Shown: positions 7,344 through 15,594, counted from the stretch's first letter. The stretch is 16,179 nucleotides of DNA from Prevotellaceae bacterium (GCA_031257655.1 JAIROF010000011.1:1-16179), one strand, 5' to 3'. The notes: generated from the letters alone by a model not told the origin. A program made the numbers and translations.

Positions 7344-7379
7344 GGTAGTGAGGCGCAAGGTTGCATTTAAGCGGCTCTC

Positions 7380-10300
7380 TTAGCTCAGCAGGACGAGTTT
7401 TTCGACCTTTTCTGCGTATTCGCCGTCGTTGCAGCGCACCTTTATCTTATAGAGATAGGTACCGCGCCCCAGCTTGTCGCCGTAGTCGTCGCGGCCATCC
7501 CACTCGATGGGAGCGCTGCGCAGCGAGGCGCTGCTTTTTGGCGCGCCGCAGCGGATGGTCTTCACCAGCTTTCCGGAGATGGTGAAGACCTGTATCAGCA
7601 CCTCCATATCCGCAAAGGGGCGGTTGTGCTCGAAAAAGAACGCCGTTTTTTGGGTAAACGGGTTGGGATAGTTGAGCACTCGGCTCAGGGTAAATCGCTC
7701 GTCGTCTGCAACGCAGAACTCCACGCTCTGCTCGGCGGGGTTGTTTGCCACGTCCCACACTTTGAGGGTGGCGGTGTAGCGCCCTTTATCCAGCGGAGGG
7801 ATGGGAAACTCCACGCTCCCCGAGGTGTAGCTGTCGGTGTTGGCGGTGTAGTAGCTGTTGAGGATGTAGGTTTTGTTGGCCGGCTGTAGCGTGAGCGTAA
7901 TGTCGCGCCCCACGCCGTTGCCGGTAATGTTCACGCCGCTGCTGTCGGCAATCAGGGCAATGAAGGTGGGCGCTTCGGTGGTTGTGCCGCCGGGCACCCA
8001 GCGCTCGTCGTTCATGTACATGCGTATGCTTGGCGGCGTGCTGTCGGCTACGGCGTGGCTGCTTATGCCGCCCACCGGCACAGGGTCGCAGCCTGCCACC
8101 AGCGCGCTGCCGGCTTTGCCGGTGTACGCTATTTTGCCGGGGCCGTAGCTGGGGATGACGTCCTGCGGAACCACCAGCTTTGCCGTGAAGTTTCCGTTAG
8201 GGGTCGACACCTTTCCCCGGTACAGCAAGCTGCTTTGCGCGCGGTAGGCAAAAGGCTGCTGGCCGCTGTTGCCCAGCGTTTGCTTCACCTGCTCCTTGTC
8301 GAATATGCTGACGTGGAGCACGTCGGTAGTGGTGCTGCCCTTCACGCTGCCCTCAATGCTGTCTTTGGAGAGCGCTTTGAGCGTATCGGGGGTAGCGTAT
8401 GGGATGCCGTTGATGCGGGTTGTTTGCGCTGTGAGCGACGGGAAGTGCAGCATGAGCGCAGGGTCGCCGAGCAGCGAAAAGTTGAGCTGGTTGATGCCCG
8501 TGGCAGAGGTATTTTTGGTGCGGCGCACCATTTCGCCGATTCGGGCGTGGCTGCCGGAGGCGTCTTTCCTGAAAAACTCTTCGATAAACGTTTGGTTGAG
8601 CGCCGAGTTGGCGCCGGAGTACACCAGCCTGGTGGTCGATAGCATGGCAATGCCGCCGCCGTTGGGCAGGAAGAGCACCTGCTCGCCCGCCGAGCGCGCG
8701 TAGGGGTTGTCAAAGCGGCTAAATTCGCAGGTAGCGGTAACAAACATCGGCAGGCGGTTGCGGTTGTTCCAGCGCTTTATGTCGCTCACGGTCACCACCT
8801 GCTCGTGCGAAAGCCACTGGTCGTTGGCGTGGCCGGTGTAGTTTACCAGCAGCGCCCCGCTGCATACGGCCGAGTTGATGGCGTCGGTAGCGTCCGGGTA
8901 GCGCTCGCCCATCGGCGTAGACGTCTGCACGTAGGCGTCCAGGTATATTTTGTTGACGTAGTACGAAGGGGCAGAATCCATGATGTAGCTGCCGATTTTT
9001 TCGGCTTGCAGCATGTGGTCGTTGCCGTCTTCGTCGTCGGCAATGATGATGCACTTGCTCATCCAGTCGCCGCTAAGGTTGTTGGCGTACTGCTCTATCT
9101 TGTCCACCAGGGTAGCGGCCTCTTTTTCGTTGCGGGCAGGTATTCGCCCCACGGCCATATCCAGAAATCCCCCCACCATGCCGGCGTCGCTCAGGTATTC
9201 GCTGCTGTCGAGCAGCACAAAGAAGTCGTCGCTCACGTACGACTGCTCCGAGACCAGCGAATTGTCGGACTGAAAGGTGGGGATAAGCCCCACGCCCTTT
9301 GTCCCGTCGTGGTTGACGTAAGAGCCGCTGCCGAACAGCAGCAGGTATTTTGGGGCCGCGCCCGCGCTGCGGCGGTGCAGCATGCGCATAAAGTTGCGGA
9401 TGGCGCTCACGTCGGGGATGCCGCCGGAAAATTCGTTGTACACCTCTTCGGTGGTTACCGTCAGCACGCCCAGGTTGTCCTTTTTCCGGTGAAAATCCGC
9501 CAGCCTGTTGGCCTGCGCCGCAAGCGAGGGGTGGGCAACAATCACCAGCTCTGCCGCCGGCGCCCCGTGCAGATTTTGGTTCGGCAGCTCGCCTGCGTAC
9601 TCCGGATTCAGGAGCATCCCTTCGGTAAACGCCACAAATTCGCGCAGCGTTGGCGTTTCTGCAACGAAGCTGATGTTGCCCGAGGCTGCAATTCCGCCCA
9701 CTTCCTGCGCGTTGTAGAGGTCGGTTACGTCCCACACCGCAGCGTTTTGCTGCGCTGAGGCAATGTTGAACTGCGTAGCGCGTCCCGCCCCCACCGTTTT
9801 TGCGTCGCGAAAGAGCAGCTGGCGGCTCGACAGCAGCAGGCTTGCCCGCGCGTTGATGGTAGTAAAGTCCCACACGCCCCAGGCCGACGCCGAATTTTCC
9901 GGGCGGTTGTACGCTATCTTCAGGCTGATGGTTTCGCTGCTCACCGGAATATTTTCGAACAGGGCGGTGTCTGCCCGCATGTACTCCTTTTGCGTAACGG
10001 GCGTAATCGTTAGCGTGTAGGGGGGGGCGCCGTTGACCGAAATGGAGTAGCTGCTGCCGGAGGTGCTGCGTGCAGCGGCGCACACCTGCATCTTTAGCTG
10101 CGGGTCGCTCAGGGAGAGCGACGGGACGCTAAAGCTGAGCGTGTGCTGCCGTACCGCATCGTACACCTCGCCAAAGAAGCGCCTCCCCGAGCGCATCAGG
10201 TTGGTGTCGATGCGCTCCTGGTAGTCGCGGTAGTCGTAGGAATCGGTAGCGTCGGTAGCCGTTGCCGCCTGCGCCGCAACGGAGATATGCTTGGCGGGCT

Positions 10301-10757
10301 GGCTGTTGGTGATGTAAATGTACGCCACGTCGGAGAACTCATTTTGCGCGTGCTCAAAAAACTTTTTTTGCTCGTTGTAGCGCCACGTATTTTTTGCCTC
10401 GGCGTAGAAGAGGATTTTGTTTTCGCTGATTTTCGTTGGCATTTGCTGCAGGTCGTCCGGCGCCGCTTCGCTGTTGCGTCGCGGCAGCTCGCGGCAGCCG
10501 CTGCCCCACACGCTGACGGCGTTGAGGTCGGAGAACCCCCATTGCTTCAGCATATCGGCGGTGAGCCGGTGCACGCCCGTTTGCTTTACGCGCAGCTTTA
10601 TCCAGCGTCCGCTGCTCAGCGCCGAGTATGCTTTGGCCCGTGGCAGGCTTTCGGCGCGGTTGTGGGCGTTGGCAGCGCAGAGCACCAGCAGCGTAGCCAG
10701 CATGAGCGCAGCGTACGAAGCGCCCCAGGGGCGAGGTTGGGATGCGCGGTGTAGCAT
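7380..10757 (-). CDS. porU: Type IX secretion system sortase PorU
   Basis: PorU is the gingipain-related cysteine protease that sits at the cell surface, removes the C-terminal signal of type IX cargo and links cargo to its surface anchor. From the ATG at 10757 the product has 1125 residues, usual for PorU. A signal peptide (about 1-31, hydrophobic core AALMLATLLVLCAA, ending ANA) is followed by a beta-rich N-terminal half, a C25 peptidase domain (about 400-750) with the dyad H643 (VNYTGHAND) and C677 (VTATCEFSRFD), and a C-terminal beta domain ending in the PorU-like DGRDDYGDKLGRGTYLYKIK. The dyad spacing of 34 residues agrees with gingipains. An upstream ATG at 10844 would add 29 non-signal-like residues and lies above the likely promoter, so I prefer 10757. 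The gene diverges from a PorP/SprF-like gene. Confidence 0.93.
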   Translation of the reverse strand: MLHRASQPRPWGASYAALMLATLLVLCAANAHNRAESLPRAKAYSALSSGRWIKLRVKQTGVHRLTADMLKQWGFSDLNAVSVWGSGCRELPRRNSEAAPDDLQQMPTKISENKILFYAEAKNTWRYNEQKKFFEHAQNEFSDVAYIYITNSQPAKHISVAAQAATATDATDSYDYRDYQERIDTNLMRSGRRFFGEVYDAVRQHTLSFSVPSLSLSDPQLKMQVCAAARSTSGSSYSISVNGAPPYTLTITPVTQKEYMRADTALFENIPVSSETISLKIAYNRPENSASAWGVWDFTTINARASLLLSSRQLLFRDAKTVGAGRATQFNIASAQQNAAVWDVTDLYNAQEVGGIAASGNISFVAETPTLREFVAFTEGMLLNPEYAGELPNQNLHGAPAAELVIVAHPSLAAQANRLADFHRKKDNLGVLTVTTEEVYNEFSGGIPDVSAIRNFMRMLHRRSAGAAPKYLLLFGSGSYVNHDGTKGVGLIPTFQSDNSLVSEQSYVSDDFFVLLDSSEYLSDAGMVGGFLDMAVGRIPARNEKEAATLVDKIEQYANNLSGDWMSKCIIIADDEDGNDHMLQAEKIGSYIMDSAPSYYVNKIYLDAYVQTSTPMGERYPDATDAINSAVCSGALLVNYTGHANDQWLSHEQVVTVSDIKRWNNRNRLPMFVTATCEFSRFDNPYARSAGEQVLFLPNGGGIAMLSTTRLVYSGANSALNQTFIEEFFRKDASGSHARIGEMVRRTKNTSATGINQLNFSLLGDPALMLHFPSLTAQTTRINGIPYATPDTLKALSKDSIEGSVKGSTTTDVLHVSIFDKEQVKQTLGNSGQQPFAYRAQSSLLYRGKVSTPNGNFTAKLVVPQDVIPSYGPGKIAYTGKAGSALVAGCDPVPVGGISSHAVADSTPPSIRMYMNDERWVPGGTTTEAPTFIALIADSSGVNITGNGVGRDITLTLQPANKTYILNSYYTANTDSYTSGSVEFPIPPLDKGRYTATLKVWDVANNPAEQSVEFCVADDERFTLSRVLNYPNPFTQKTAFFFEHNRPFADMEVLIQVFTISGKLVKTIRCGAPKSSASLRSAPIEWDGRDDYGDKLGRGTYLYKIKVRCNDGEYAEKVEKLVLLS

Positions 10758-10812
10758 ATCGGTATGGCTCAACGGATATTTTTTCACTTTTTTAAGACGA
10801 AAAAAGAGTGCG

Positions 10813-10844
10813 CAAGGTACGCATTTTTCTAACTTTGTCGGCAA
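10813..10844 (-). promoter_or_regulatory. Possible porU promoter
   Basis: On the minus strand TTG (10844-10842) is followed after 22 bases by TACCTTG (10819-10813), one base short of the -7 element TAnnTTTG. It would give a leader of about 50 bases to the ATG at 10757. It overlaps the oppositely directed element of the PorP/SprF-like gene. Confidence 0.4.
10830..10837 (+). promoter_or_regulatory. -7 element for the PorP/SprF-like gene
   Basis: TAACTTTG matches TAnnTTTG exactly. The proposed ATG is at 10847, so the leader would be only a few bases; if transcription starts here, translation is nearly leaderless or begins at the ATG at 10883. No clear -33 element is visible. Confidence 0.4.
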
Positions 10845-10846
10845 TA

Positions 10847-11908
10847 ATGTCCATTAAATTTTCATATCGACGTCGCATAGCGATGTGCCTGCTGCTGGCC
10901 TGCTGCCGGCACTCGGCTCAGCCTGCGCAGGCGCAGGAGGCGAGCGTTGCCCAGCCCTACATGGCGCCGCTTTTTCTCAACCCTGCCTACTCGGGCATGG
11001 AGGGCGTCATGCGGCTGGGCGCCACCTGCCAGTACCGGTGGGGGCAGATAGACCACCCGTACATGCTCTACGCGGCGTATGCCGACTACTATTTTGCGGC
11101 ATTCGGGAGCGGCGTTGGCCTCTGCGCCCTTTCGGAGAGGCAGGGCGGCGGCGCGCTGACGCAAACTTCGCTGGGCGCCTCGTACGCCTACAACCTGCGC
11201 ATAGCCGAGCGCACATTTCTTCGGTTTGGCATTCAGGCGCTCTTGGATGTGACCGCCGTCAACGCCGCCAAGCTCACCTTTCCCGACATGCTCGGCGCCT
11301 ACGGCGGCGCCGCTCCCGCCGGCAGCGCATACGCCCCGTCGCAGCGTAGCGATTTCGACATGGCGACAGGCATCGTATTTTCGCACCGCATCTTTTACGT
11401 TGGCGCAGCCCTGCACAACCTCTTAGAGGCGCCCGCTGGCGAGGTAGCCGGGCAGCTTATTGCCACCCCGCGAAAGCTCGCGCTGCACGGAGGCTGCAAC
11501 ATCGCCATACCGCTGTACGGCAGGCGCTACTCCTACTACCGCGGCAGCTCGACCGCGCTGATGCTTTCGCCAAATGTAATTTGCGGCGTGCAGGGCGCAG
11601 CTCAGGCGGTTGCGCTTGGCGGCTACATCGGGATGAAGGGCTTTTCCGGCGGCTTTTTCTACAAGGCGAACAGCCGCTCCAAAGCCGTTTTCTACTCCAT
11701 TTGCGCAGCCTACTCCTCCAGCCTGTTTTCGCTCGCCTACTCCTTTGATTTCGGCACGGTGAGCAAGGCTATGCCCCAATCCTCACCAGACGTTCACGAA
11801 GTTTCGCTGAGCTTTAAAATAAGGCAGCCCACAAGAAGCAGCTACTTTCAGAATCGGCGAAATAGCAGCCCAAAAATACAGAATACCCCCTACATTAACT
11901 ATTTATAA
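10847..11908 (+). CDS. PorP/SprF family type IX secretion outer-membrane protein
   Basis: The 353-residue product starts with a basic N-region (KFSYRRR), a short hydrophobic core (IAMCLLLACC) and a likely cleavage after AQPAQA, so it is exported. The mature N-terminus has the family signature YMAPLFLNPAYSGMEG, followed by YRWGQID. The rest alternates polar and aromatic beta strands, as in a beta-barrel of the PorP/SprF family (PF11751). Members sit in the outer membrane and link gliding or secretion cargo to the type IX machinery. The family has many paralogues per genome, so I do not claim it is porP itself; the neighbouring porU and gldJ favour a type IX role. The start at 10847 gives the best signal peptide; 10883 is the alternative and would lose the basic N-region. 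Confidence 0.88.
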   Translation: MSIKFSYRRRIAMCLLLACCRHSAQPAQAQEASVAQPYMAPLFLNPAYSGMEGVMRLGATCQYRWGQIDHPYMLYAAYADYYFAAFGSGVGLCALSERQGGGALTQTSLGASYAYNLRIAERTFLRFGIQALLDVTAVNAAKLTFPDMLGAYGGAAPAGSAYAPSQRSDFDMATGIVFSHRIFYVGAALHNLLEAPAGEVAGQLIATPRKLALHGGCNIAIPLYGRRYSYYRGSSTALMLSPNVICGVQGAAQAVALGGYIGMKGFSGGFFYKANSRSKAVFYSICAAYSSSLFSLAYSFDFGTVSKAMPQSSPDVHEVSLSFKIRQPTRSSYFQNRRNSSPKIQNTPYINYL

Positions 11909-11953
11909 CAGAAAAGAGGCGCTGCAAATGGCAACGGTACTCAAAATAAGTTG

Positions 11954-11961
11954 TAACTTTG
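11954..11961 (+). promoter_or_regulatory. -7 element upstream of gldJ
   Basis: TAACTTTG fits TAnnTTTG exactly. It would give gldJ (ATG at 12052) a leader of about 85 bases. No -33 TTTG is seen at the expected distance, so gldJ may also be read through from the PorP/SprF-like gene, which ends 143 bases upstream. Confidence 0.5.
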
Positions 11962-12051
11962 AGCGCCGATAAATGAGGCTGTGCACATTCCTCTGCAACA
12001 CTCATTTAGTTTAATATAGAACAACTTACGTAAATTTTTGATACAACAACC

Positions 12052-13581
12052 ATGAAATTTTGTTTGAGATTACTTGTAGTATCCTTGGGGTTAATCGCTG
12101 TTGGATGTGCTGCGGGAGGAGGAGGAGGCTCGCGCCATACCGGCGTTTCCAAAACTACAGGATGGAAGTACAACAACCCCAAGTATGGCGCTTTTGAAGT
12201 GTACACGATGTACGACCAGCCCACGCCTCCGGGGATGGTTTTTGTGCCGGGAGGAACCTTTACGATGGGTAGGATAACGGAAGACCTCCCCTACGAATGG
12301 AACAACCCTCAGCGGCGTGTGAGCATAGACGCTTTCTACATTGACGCCACCGAAATTCGCAACATTGACTATCGCGAATATATTCACTGGCTGGAAACTG
12401 TGTATACCTCCTACCCGGAAATAGCCCGCCACGCGCTTCCCGACACGCTGGCCTGGCGCAAACCTTTGGGCTACAACGAATCGTTTGTAGAGTTTTACTT
12501 CAGGTTCACTTCGTACAACGAATATCCCGTGGTTGCCGTTTCGTGGGTTCAAGCCAACGACTACTGCGCCTGGCGTACCGACCGCGTAAACGAGCAGGCG
12601 CTGGTTAACGCAGGCGTTTTGGAGCTTAACGTAGCCGACCAGAAAGACGCCGACAACTTCAATACCGACGCCTACCTTGCGGGCGAATATACCGGCGTAG
12701 TAAAGCGCAATTTGCCGGATTTAAGCGGGCGTAATCCCGAAGGCCGTTCGGTAAAGTATGAAGATGGCATCCTGTTCCCCAAATTCCGTCTTCCGACCGA
12801 AGCGGAGTGGGAGTATGCGGCAATGGCCTCGGTGGGCAACGCCGAAACCGGCGTGCTGAACGGGCGCAACATTTACCCCTGGAAGGGTAACCGGGTAAGG
12901 CAAACCGAAGGCGCAGCAAAAGGTATGCTGATGGCAAACTTTCAAAAAGGGCGTGGAGACTTAGTCGGAATAGCCAACAATCCCGACGGTAACGCTCCGC
13001 AGCCGCTGCCGGTCACCTCGTTTTGGCCCAACGATTTCGGGCTTTACTGCATGGCCGGAAACGTCAACGAATGGGTACTCGATGTTTACCGGGCATTGTC
13101 GTTTGAAGATGTAGAAGATGCGCGCCCCTTTCGTGGTAACATTTACACCACGCTGGCCAGAGATGAAGAAGGACGCCCCGTTAAGGATAGCCTGGGGCGA
13201 TTAAAGAGGGATACAATAGGGTACGTAAACAACCGCCCCAACTACCTGCAGGGCGATAACAGAAACTTCCGCGACGGCGATATGCTTTCGACCATCAACA
13301 CAAGCAGTGAGGATTTGGAGAAAAAAGAGGAAAGCATCAACTCCAACAAGATGTACTATCAGGGTAAAGGCGCAAAGCGAGAAGGCATGGCCACCTTCGT
13401 AAACGAGCAGTCGAGGGTCTATAAAGGCGGCTCGTTCATGGATAGAGCGTACTGGCTAAGCCCCGGCACCCGTCGCTTCCTCGACGAAAGGCAATCAAAG
13501 GAAGACATCGGCTTCCGCTGCGCAATGGATCGCCTTGGAGGCGCCAAGTTTAAGCCGGTACCACAGCAAGAAGCTAAGTAA
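12052..13581 (+). CDS. gldJ: Gliding motility / type IX secretion lipoprotein GldJ
   Basis: GldJ is a lipoprotein required for gliding and for stability of type IX secretion components in Bacteroidota. The 509-residue product begins with a lipoprotein signal peptide (LIAVGC, lipidated C19) and a glycine-rich linker. A formylglycine-generating-enzyme-like fold (PF03781) spans about 59-495: PPGMVFVPGGTFTMG, RLPTEAEWEYAAM, GNVNEWVLD and YKGGSFMDRAYW, ending DIGFRCAMDRLGG. The active-site cysteines of true FGE enzymes, in a CHRSYC-like segment, are absent here (FMDRAYW), so the role is structural. About 120 residues are inserted between GNVNEWV and KGGSF. The WKYNNPKYGAFEV segment and the NEWNN/WNNPQRR-like region fit GldJ better than its paralogue GldK/PorK. 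It lies on the same strand after the PorP/SprF-like gene, near porU, as gldJ does in other gliders. Confidence 0.82.
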   Translation: MKFCLRLLVVSLGLIAVGCAAGGGGGSRHTGVSKTTGWKYNNPKYGAFEVYTMYDQPTPPGMVFVPGGTFTMGRITEDLPYEWNNPQRRVSIDAFYIDATEIRNIDYREYIHWLETVYTSYPEIARHALPDTLAWRKPLGYNESFVEFYFRFTSYNEYPVVAVSWVQANDYCAWRTDRVNEQALVNAGVLELNVADQKDADNFNTDAYLAGEYTGVVKRNLPDLSGRNPEGRSVKYEDGILFPKFRLPTEAEWEYAAMASVGNAETGVLNGRNIYPWKGNRVRQTEGAAKGMLMANFQKGRGDLVGIANNPDGNAPQPLPVTSFWPNDFGLYCMAGNVNEWVLDVYRALSFEDVEDARPFRGNIYTTLARDEEGRPVKDSLGRLKRDTIGYVNNRPNYLQGDNRNFRDGDMLSTINTSSEDLEKKEESINSNKMYYQGKGAKREGMATFVNEQSRVYKGGSFMDRAYWLSPGTRRFLDERQSKEDIGFRCAMDRLGGAKFKPVPQQEAK

Positions 13582-13625
13582 AGGGAATGCCGTAGCATCT
13601 TTTTCCCGTAGCGCATAAAGCAAAC

Positions 13626-13663
13626 AAAAAAACGGTTCAAGCAGCTTGAACCGTTTTTTTTTT
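13626..13663 (+). terminator. Rho-independent terminator of gldJ, probably bidirectional
   Basis: A perfect stem (ACGGTTCAAG with CTTGAACCGT, 13632-13654) has a tiny CAG loop and is followed by ten T (13654-13663). Seven A precede the stem at 13626-13632, so it can also act on the minus strand, where the CBM9-like gene comes from the other side. Confidence 0.9.
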
Positions 13664-13742
13664 ATTTGCTTTGGAGGAGCTACGCCAAACTTTGCTTCGC
13701 TCCGGTTGCTCAGCAACAGCGGCTTCGCTTTGCTCGTGCTGC

Positions 13743-13766
13743 CATCATCATCATCATCATCATCAT
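13743..13766. repeat. Trinucleotide repeat (CAT)8
   Basis: Eight uninterrupted copies of CAT lie 20 bases beyond the stop codon of the CBM9-like gene. On that gene's strand they read (ATG)8. The repeat is outside the reading frame as annotated. Confidence 0.9.
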
Positions 13767-13786
13767 CCCCAATTGTCCATTGCGCT

Positions 13787-14434
13787 TCAATCCAGCAGCA
13801 CCAGCGGCTGAAAAAACGCCGGCGTGTGGAAGTCCGGTTTTGGCGTATGGATAGGGAATAGCGAGAGGTAGTGTGGCTGGGTCAGCTCGTCGCCGCACTT
13901 GTAGAAGTTTGCGGAGAGCGGCTGTTGCTTCAGGCTGTCCGGGCGGTGGGCAAAAAAGGCGGCGTAGGGGATGGCAACGGTAAGCTGCCACGACGCTTCA
14001 CCGTTTTGCACCTCCACTATGGGCTGTTTTCCCAGCGAGCTGCGGGTGAGTATGCCGTCGAGCGTTTGGGGCGACGCCATGTCGCCTTCGTGGGGCTTCC
14101 GGTTGTAGCGCAGCAGGGGCGTTCCGATGCAGCTGAACTCGAAGTTGTAGTACGTTTGGTTGCCGTCGAGCGAGGCGAAAAACTCCACGCACGAATCAGT
14201 CCACACGGGTTGGTTGTACTGCGTATATTTTGCCCGGATGCTGTTTTCCTGCACGTCGTATTGGAGCAGCAGGTGCGATGGCGTATGCGCCACCCGTACT
14301 TCCACCCTGGGGGTGTAGGGAAAATCTTTCCAGCTGGCGCAGGCAATGGGGTGCGCAGGCGCTTGCGCAAGGAGCGGCGCCACATCATCTATAGCGTGCA
14401 GGCGGGGGAGGGGAATGTAGGGGACACGTATCAT
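13787..14434 (-). CDS. CBM9-like carbohydrate-binding protein, apparently cytoplasmic
   Basis: The 215-residue product resembles the CBM9-like beta-sandwich proteins of Bacteroidales (carbohydrate-binding family 9-like, PF16011), which relate to domains of xylanases and to DOMON folds. Signs are WKDFPYTPRVEVRVAHT (35-51), WTDSCVEFF, the NFEFSCIGTPLL strand pair, WQLTVAIPYAAFF, and the closing HTPKPDFHTPAFFQPL. No signal peptide or membrane segment is present, so it should stay in the cytoplasm, unusual for a carbohydrate-binding module but typical of these stand-alone proteins. Its ATG overlaps the stop of the kinase gene in an ATGA, so the two are translationally coupled and probably serve the same sugar pathway. 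Its ligand is unknown. Confidence 0.82.
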   Translation of the reverse strand: MIRVPYIPLPRLHAIDDVAPLLAQAPAHPIACASWKDFPYTPRVEVRVAHTPSHLLLQYDVQENSIRAKYTQYNQPVWTDSCVEFFASLDGNQTYYNFEFSCIGTPLLRYNRKPHEGDMASPQTLDGILTRSSLGKQPIVEVQNGEASWQLTVAIPYAAFFAHRPDSLKQQPLSANFYKCGDELTQPHYLSLFPIHTPKPDFHTPAFFQPLVLLD

Positions 14435-15516
14435 AGGTGGCTAATAAACTCAAGCATTTTCGTATAGCTATCCTCTATGCTATGGAGGAGTTTGAGCTGC
14501 GCTTTTGTGCGCTGGAGGTTGTGCTCGGGGTGCTTTACTTTGTAGTAGGTATCTCCGTTGAGGTAGTCCGTAATGAAGCGCACGGTTTGCATGTAGGTGA
14601 GCAGCTTTGCGCCAAATGGCAGGAGCATTACCTCAAAGGGTGTAAGGGAATCCTGCACCGTTTGGAGGTATCCCTTTGTGTAGGCTTCAAAAATATCCAT
14701 GCGGAAGAAGACGTTTTCCAGGTTTTCGTCATCTTCCTTTCCGTTGTTTGCGCCCGTTCGCATAAAGTCGCCAAAGTCCGAGGCCACAAATCCAGGCATA
14801 ACGGTGTCTAAGTCAACCACGCAAAGCACTTCGTTGGTGTCTTTGTCAAAGAGGATGTTGTTTACCTTTGTATCGCAGTGGTTGATGCGCTTGGGCAGCT
14901 TTCCTTCGCGGTGGAGGAGCTCCGCCTTGCACATTTTGTCGGCGCGCTTTTCGATATCCGCCACAATATCCTCCACCTTCTTCAGGCGTTCGACGGGGTC
15001 GTTCTTCACGGCGGCGCGAAAGGTTACCAGGCGCGTTTCCATGTTGTGAAAGTTTGGGATTGTTTCCACCAGCGGCGGTGCGGGTAAATCGGCGAGCATA
15101 GCCTGAAAGTTTCCGAAAGCCCGTCCTGCAAGGAAGGCAAGCTCCGGCGAGATGTCGTCCACGCTCTTGCTGTTGGCAATGTAGGGCATCATGCGCCAGT
15201 AGCTGCCGTCGAAGGAGCGGTAGTAGAGCGCCTCCCTTCTGGTAGGCGTGATAGAAAGCACCTTGCGGGAGACGTCCGGCTCATTTTTTTGCAGCAGCTT
15301 TTGTCGGATATGGTCGGTCACCCGCTTTATGTTGTTTTGCAGCGCGTTCACATCCGTAAAAATGTGATGGTTGATGCGTTGCAGCACGTAGTCGGGCGTT
15401 TCGCCCTGCGTGCGCACCATGTACGAGTCGTTGATGTGCCCCGCGCCCAGAGGCGCTATCTCCTCCACGTTGCCTTCGATGGCAAATTCGGTTACGATGT
15501 CCTTTAAATCAAGCAT
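14431..15516 (-). CDS. Phosphotransferase of the APH/choline-kinase fold, N-acetylhexosamine 1-kinase-like
   Basis: The 361-residue product has the aminoglycoside-phosphotransferase fold (PF01636) and resembles NahK, the N-acetylhexosamine 1-kinase of about 360 residues from host-glycan degraders. NahK phosphorylates GlcNAc/GalNAc at C1 with ATP in the cytoplasm. The catalytic loop is INHCDTKVNNILFD (211-224) with base D215, and the metal-binding motif is VVDLDTVMPG (233-242, D235/D237). A glycine-rich PLGAGHINDSY (22-32) forms the nucleotide loop. Bacteroidales homologues are often labelled mucin desulfatase or aminoglycoside phosphotransferase, both probably misleading. It is the first gene of a two-gene operon with the CBM9-like gene. 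The substrate is inferred from family resemblance only. Confidence 0.82.
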   Translation of the reverse strand: MLDLKDIVTEFAIEGNVEEIAPLGAGHINDSYMVRTQGETPDYVLQRINHHIFTDVNALQNNIKRVTDHIRQKLLQKNEPDVSRKVLSITPTRREALYYRSFDGSYWRMMPYIANSKSVDDISPELAFLAGRAFGNFQAMLADLPAPPLVETIPNFHNMETRLVTFRAAVKNDPVERLKKVEDIVADIEKRADKMCKAELLHREGKLPKRINHCDTKVNNILFDKDTNEVLCVVDLDTVMPGFVASDFGDFMRTGANNGKEDDENLENVFFRMDIFEAYTKGYLQTVQDSLTPFEVMLLPFGAKLLTYMQTVRFITDYLNGDTYYKVKHPEHNLQRTKAQLKLLHSIEDSYTKMLEFISHL

Positions 15517-15586
15517 TTTATCAGATTTTTTTTGTAATTTAACCGGCTGATGTTATCTGGTTATTCCACGCAATATGGAAATGCTA

Positions 15587-15594
15587 CAAAGATA
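15587..15594 (-). promoter_or_regulatory. -7 element of the kinase-CBM9 operon
   Basis: TATCTTTG on the minus strand (15594-15587) matches TAnnTTTG and is identical to the elements at 1212 and 7269. The ATG is at 15516, giving a leader of about 65 bases. No clear -33 TTTG is seen at 19-21 bases upstream. Confidence 0.55.

Noticed and set aside
8805..9758. 317-codon plus-strand frame opposite porU
   Set aside because: Antisense to the catalytic region of PorU, with composition typical of a mirror frame and no family signature.
12052..13581. GldK/PorK instead of GldJ
   Set aside because: Both are FGE-like lipoproteins, but the WKYN-type N-terminal segment, the large insertion and the neighbourhood with porU favour GldJ; no gldL, gldM or gldN follows.
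14431..15516. Antibiotic-resistance aminoglycoside phosphotransferase or sulfatase
   Set aside because: The fold is shared with APH enzymes, but the HCDTKVNN and DLDTVMPG motifs and the length match NahK-like sugar kinases; nothing resembles a sulfatase site.
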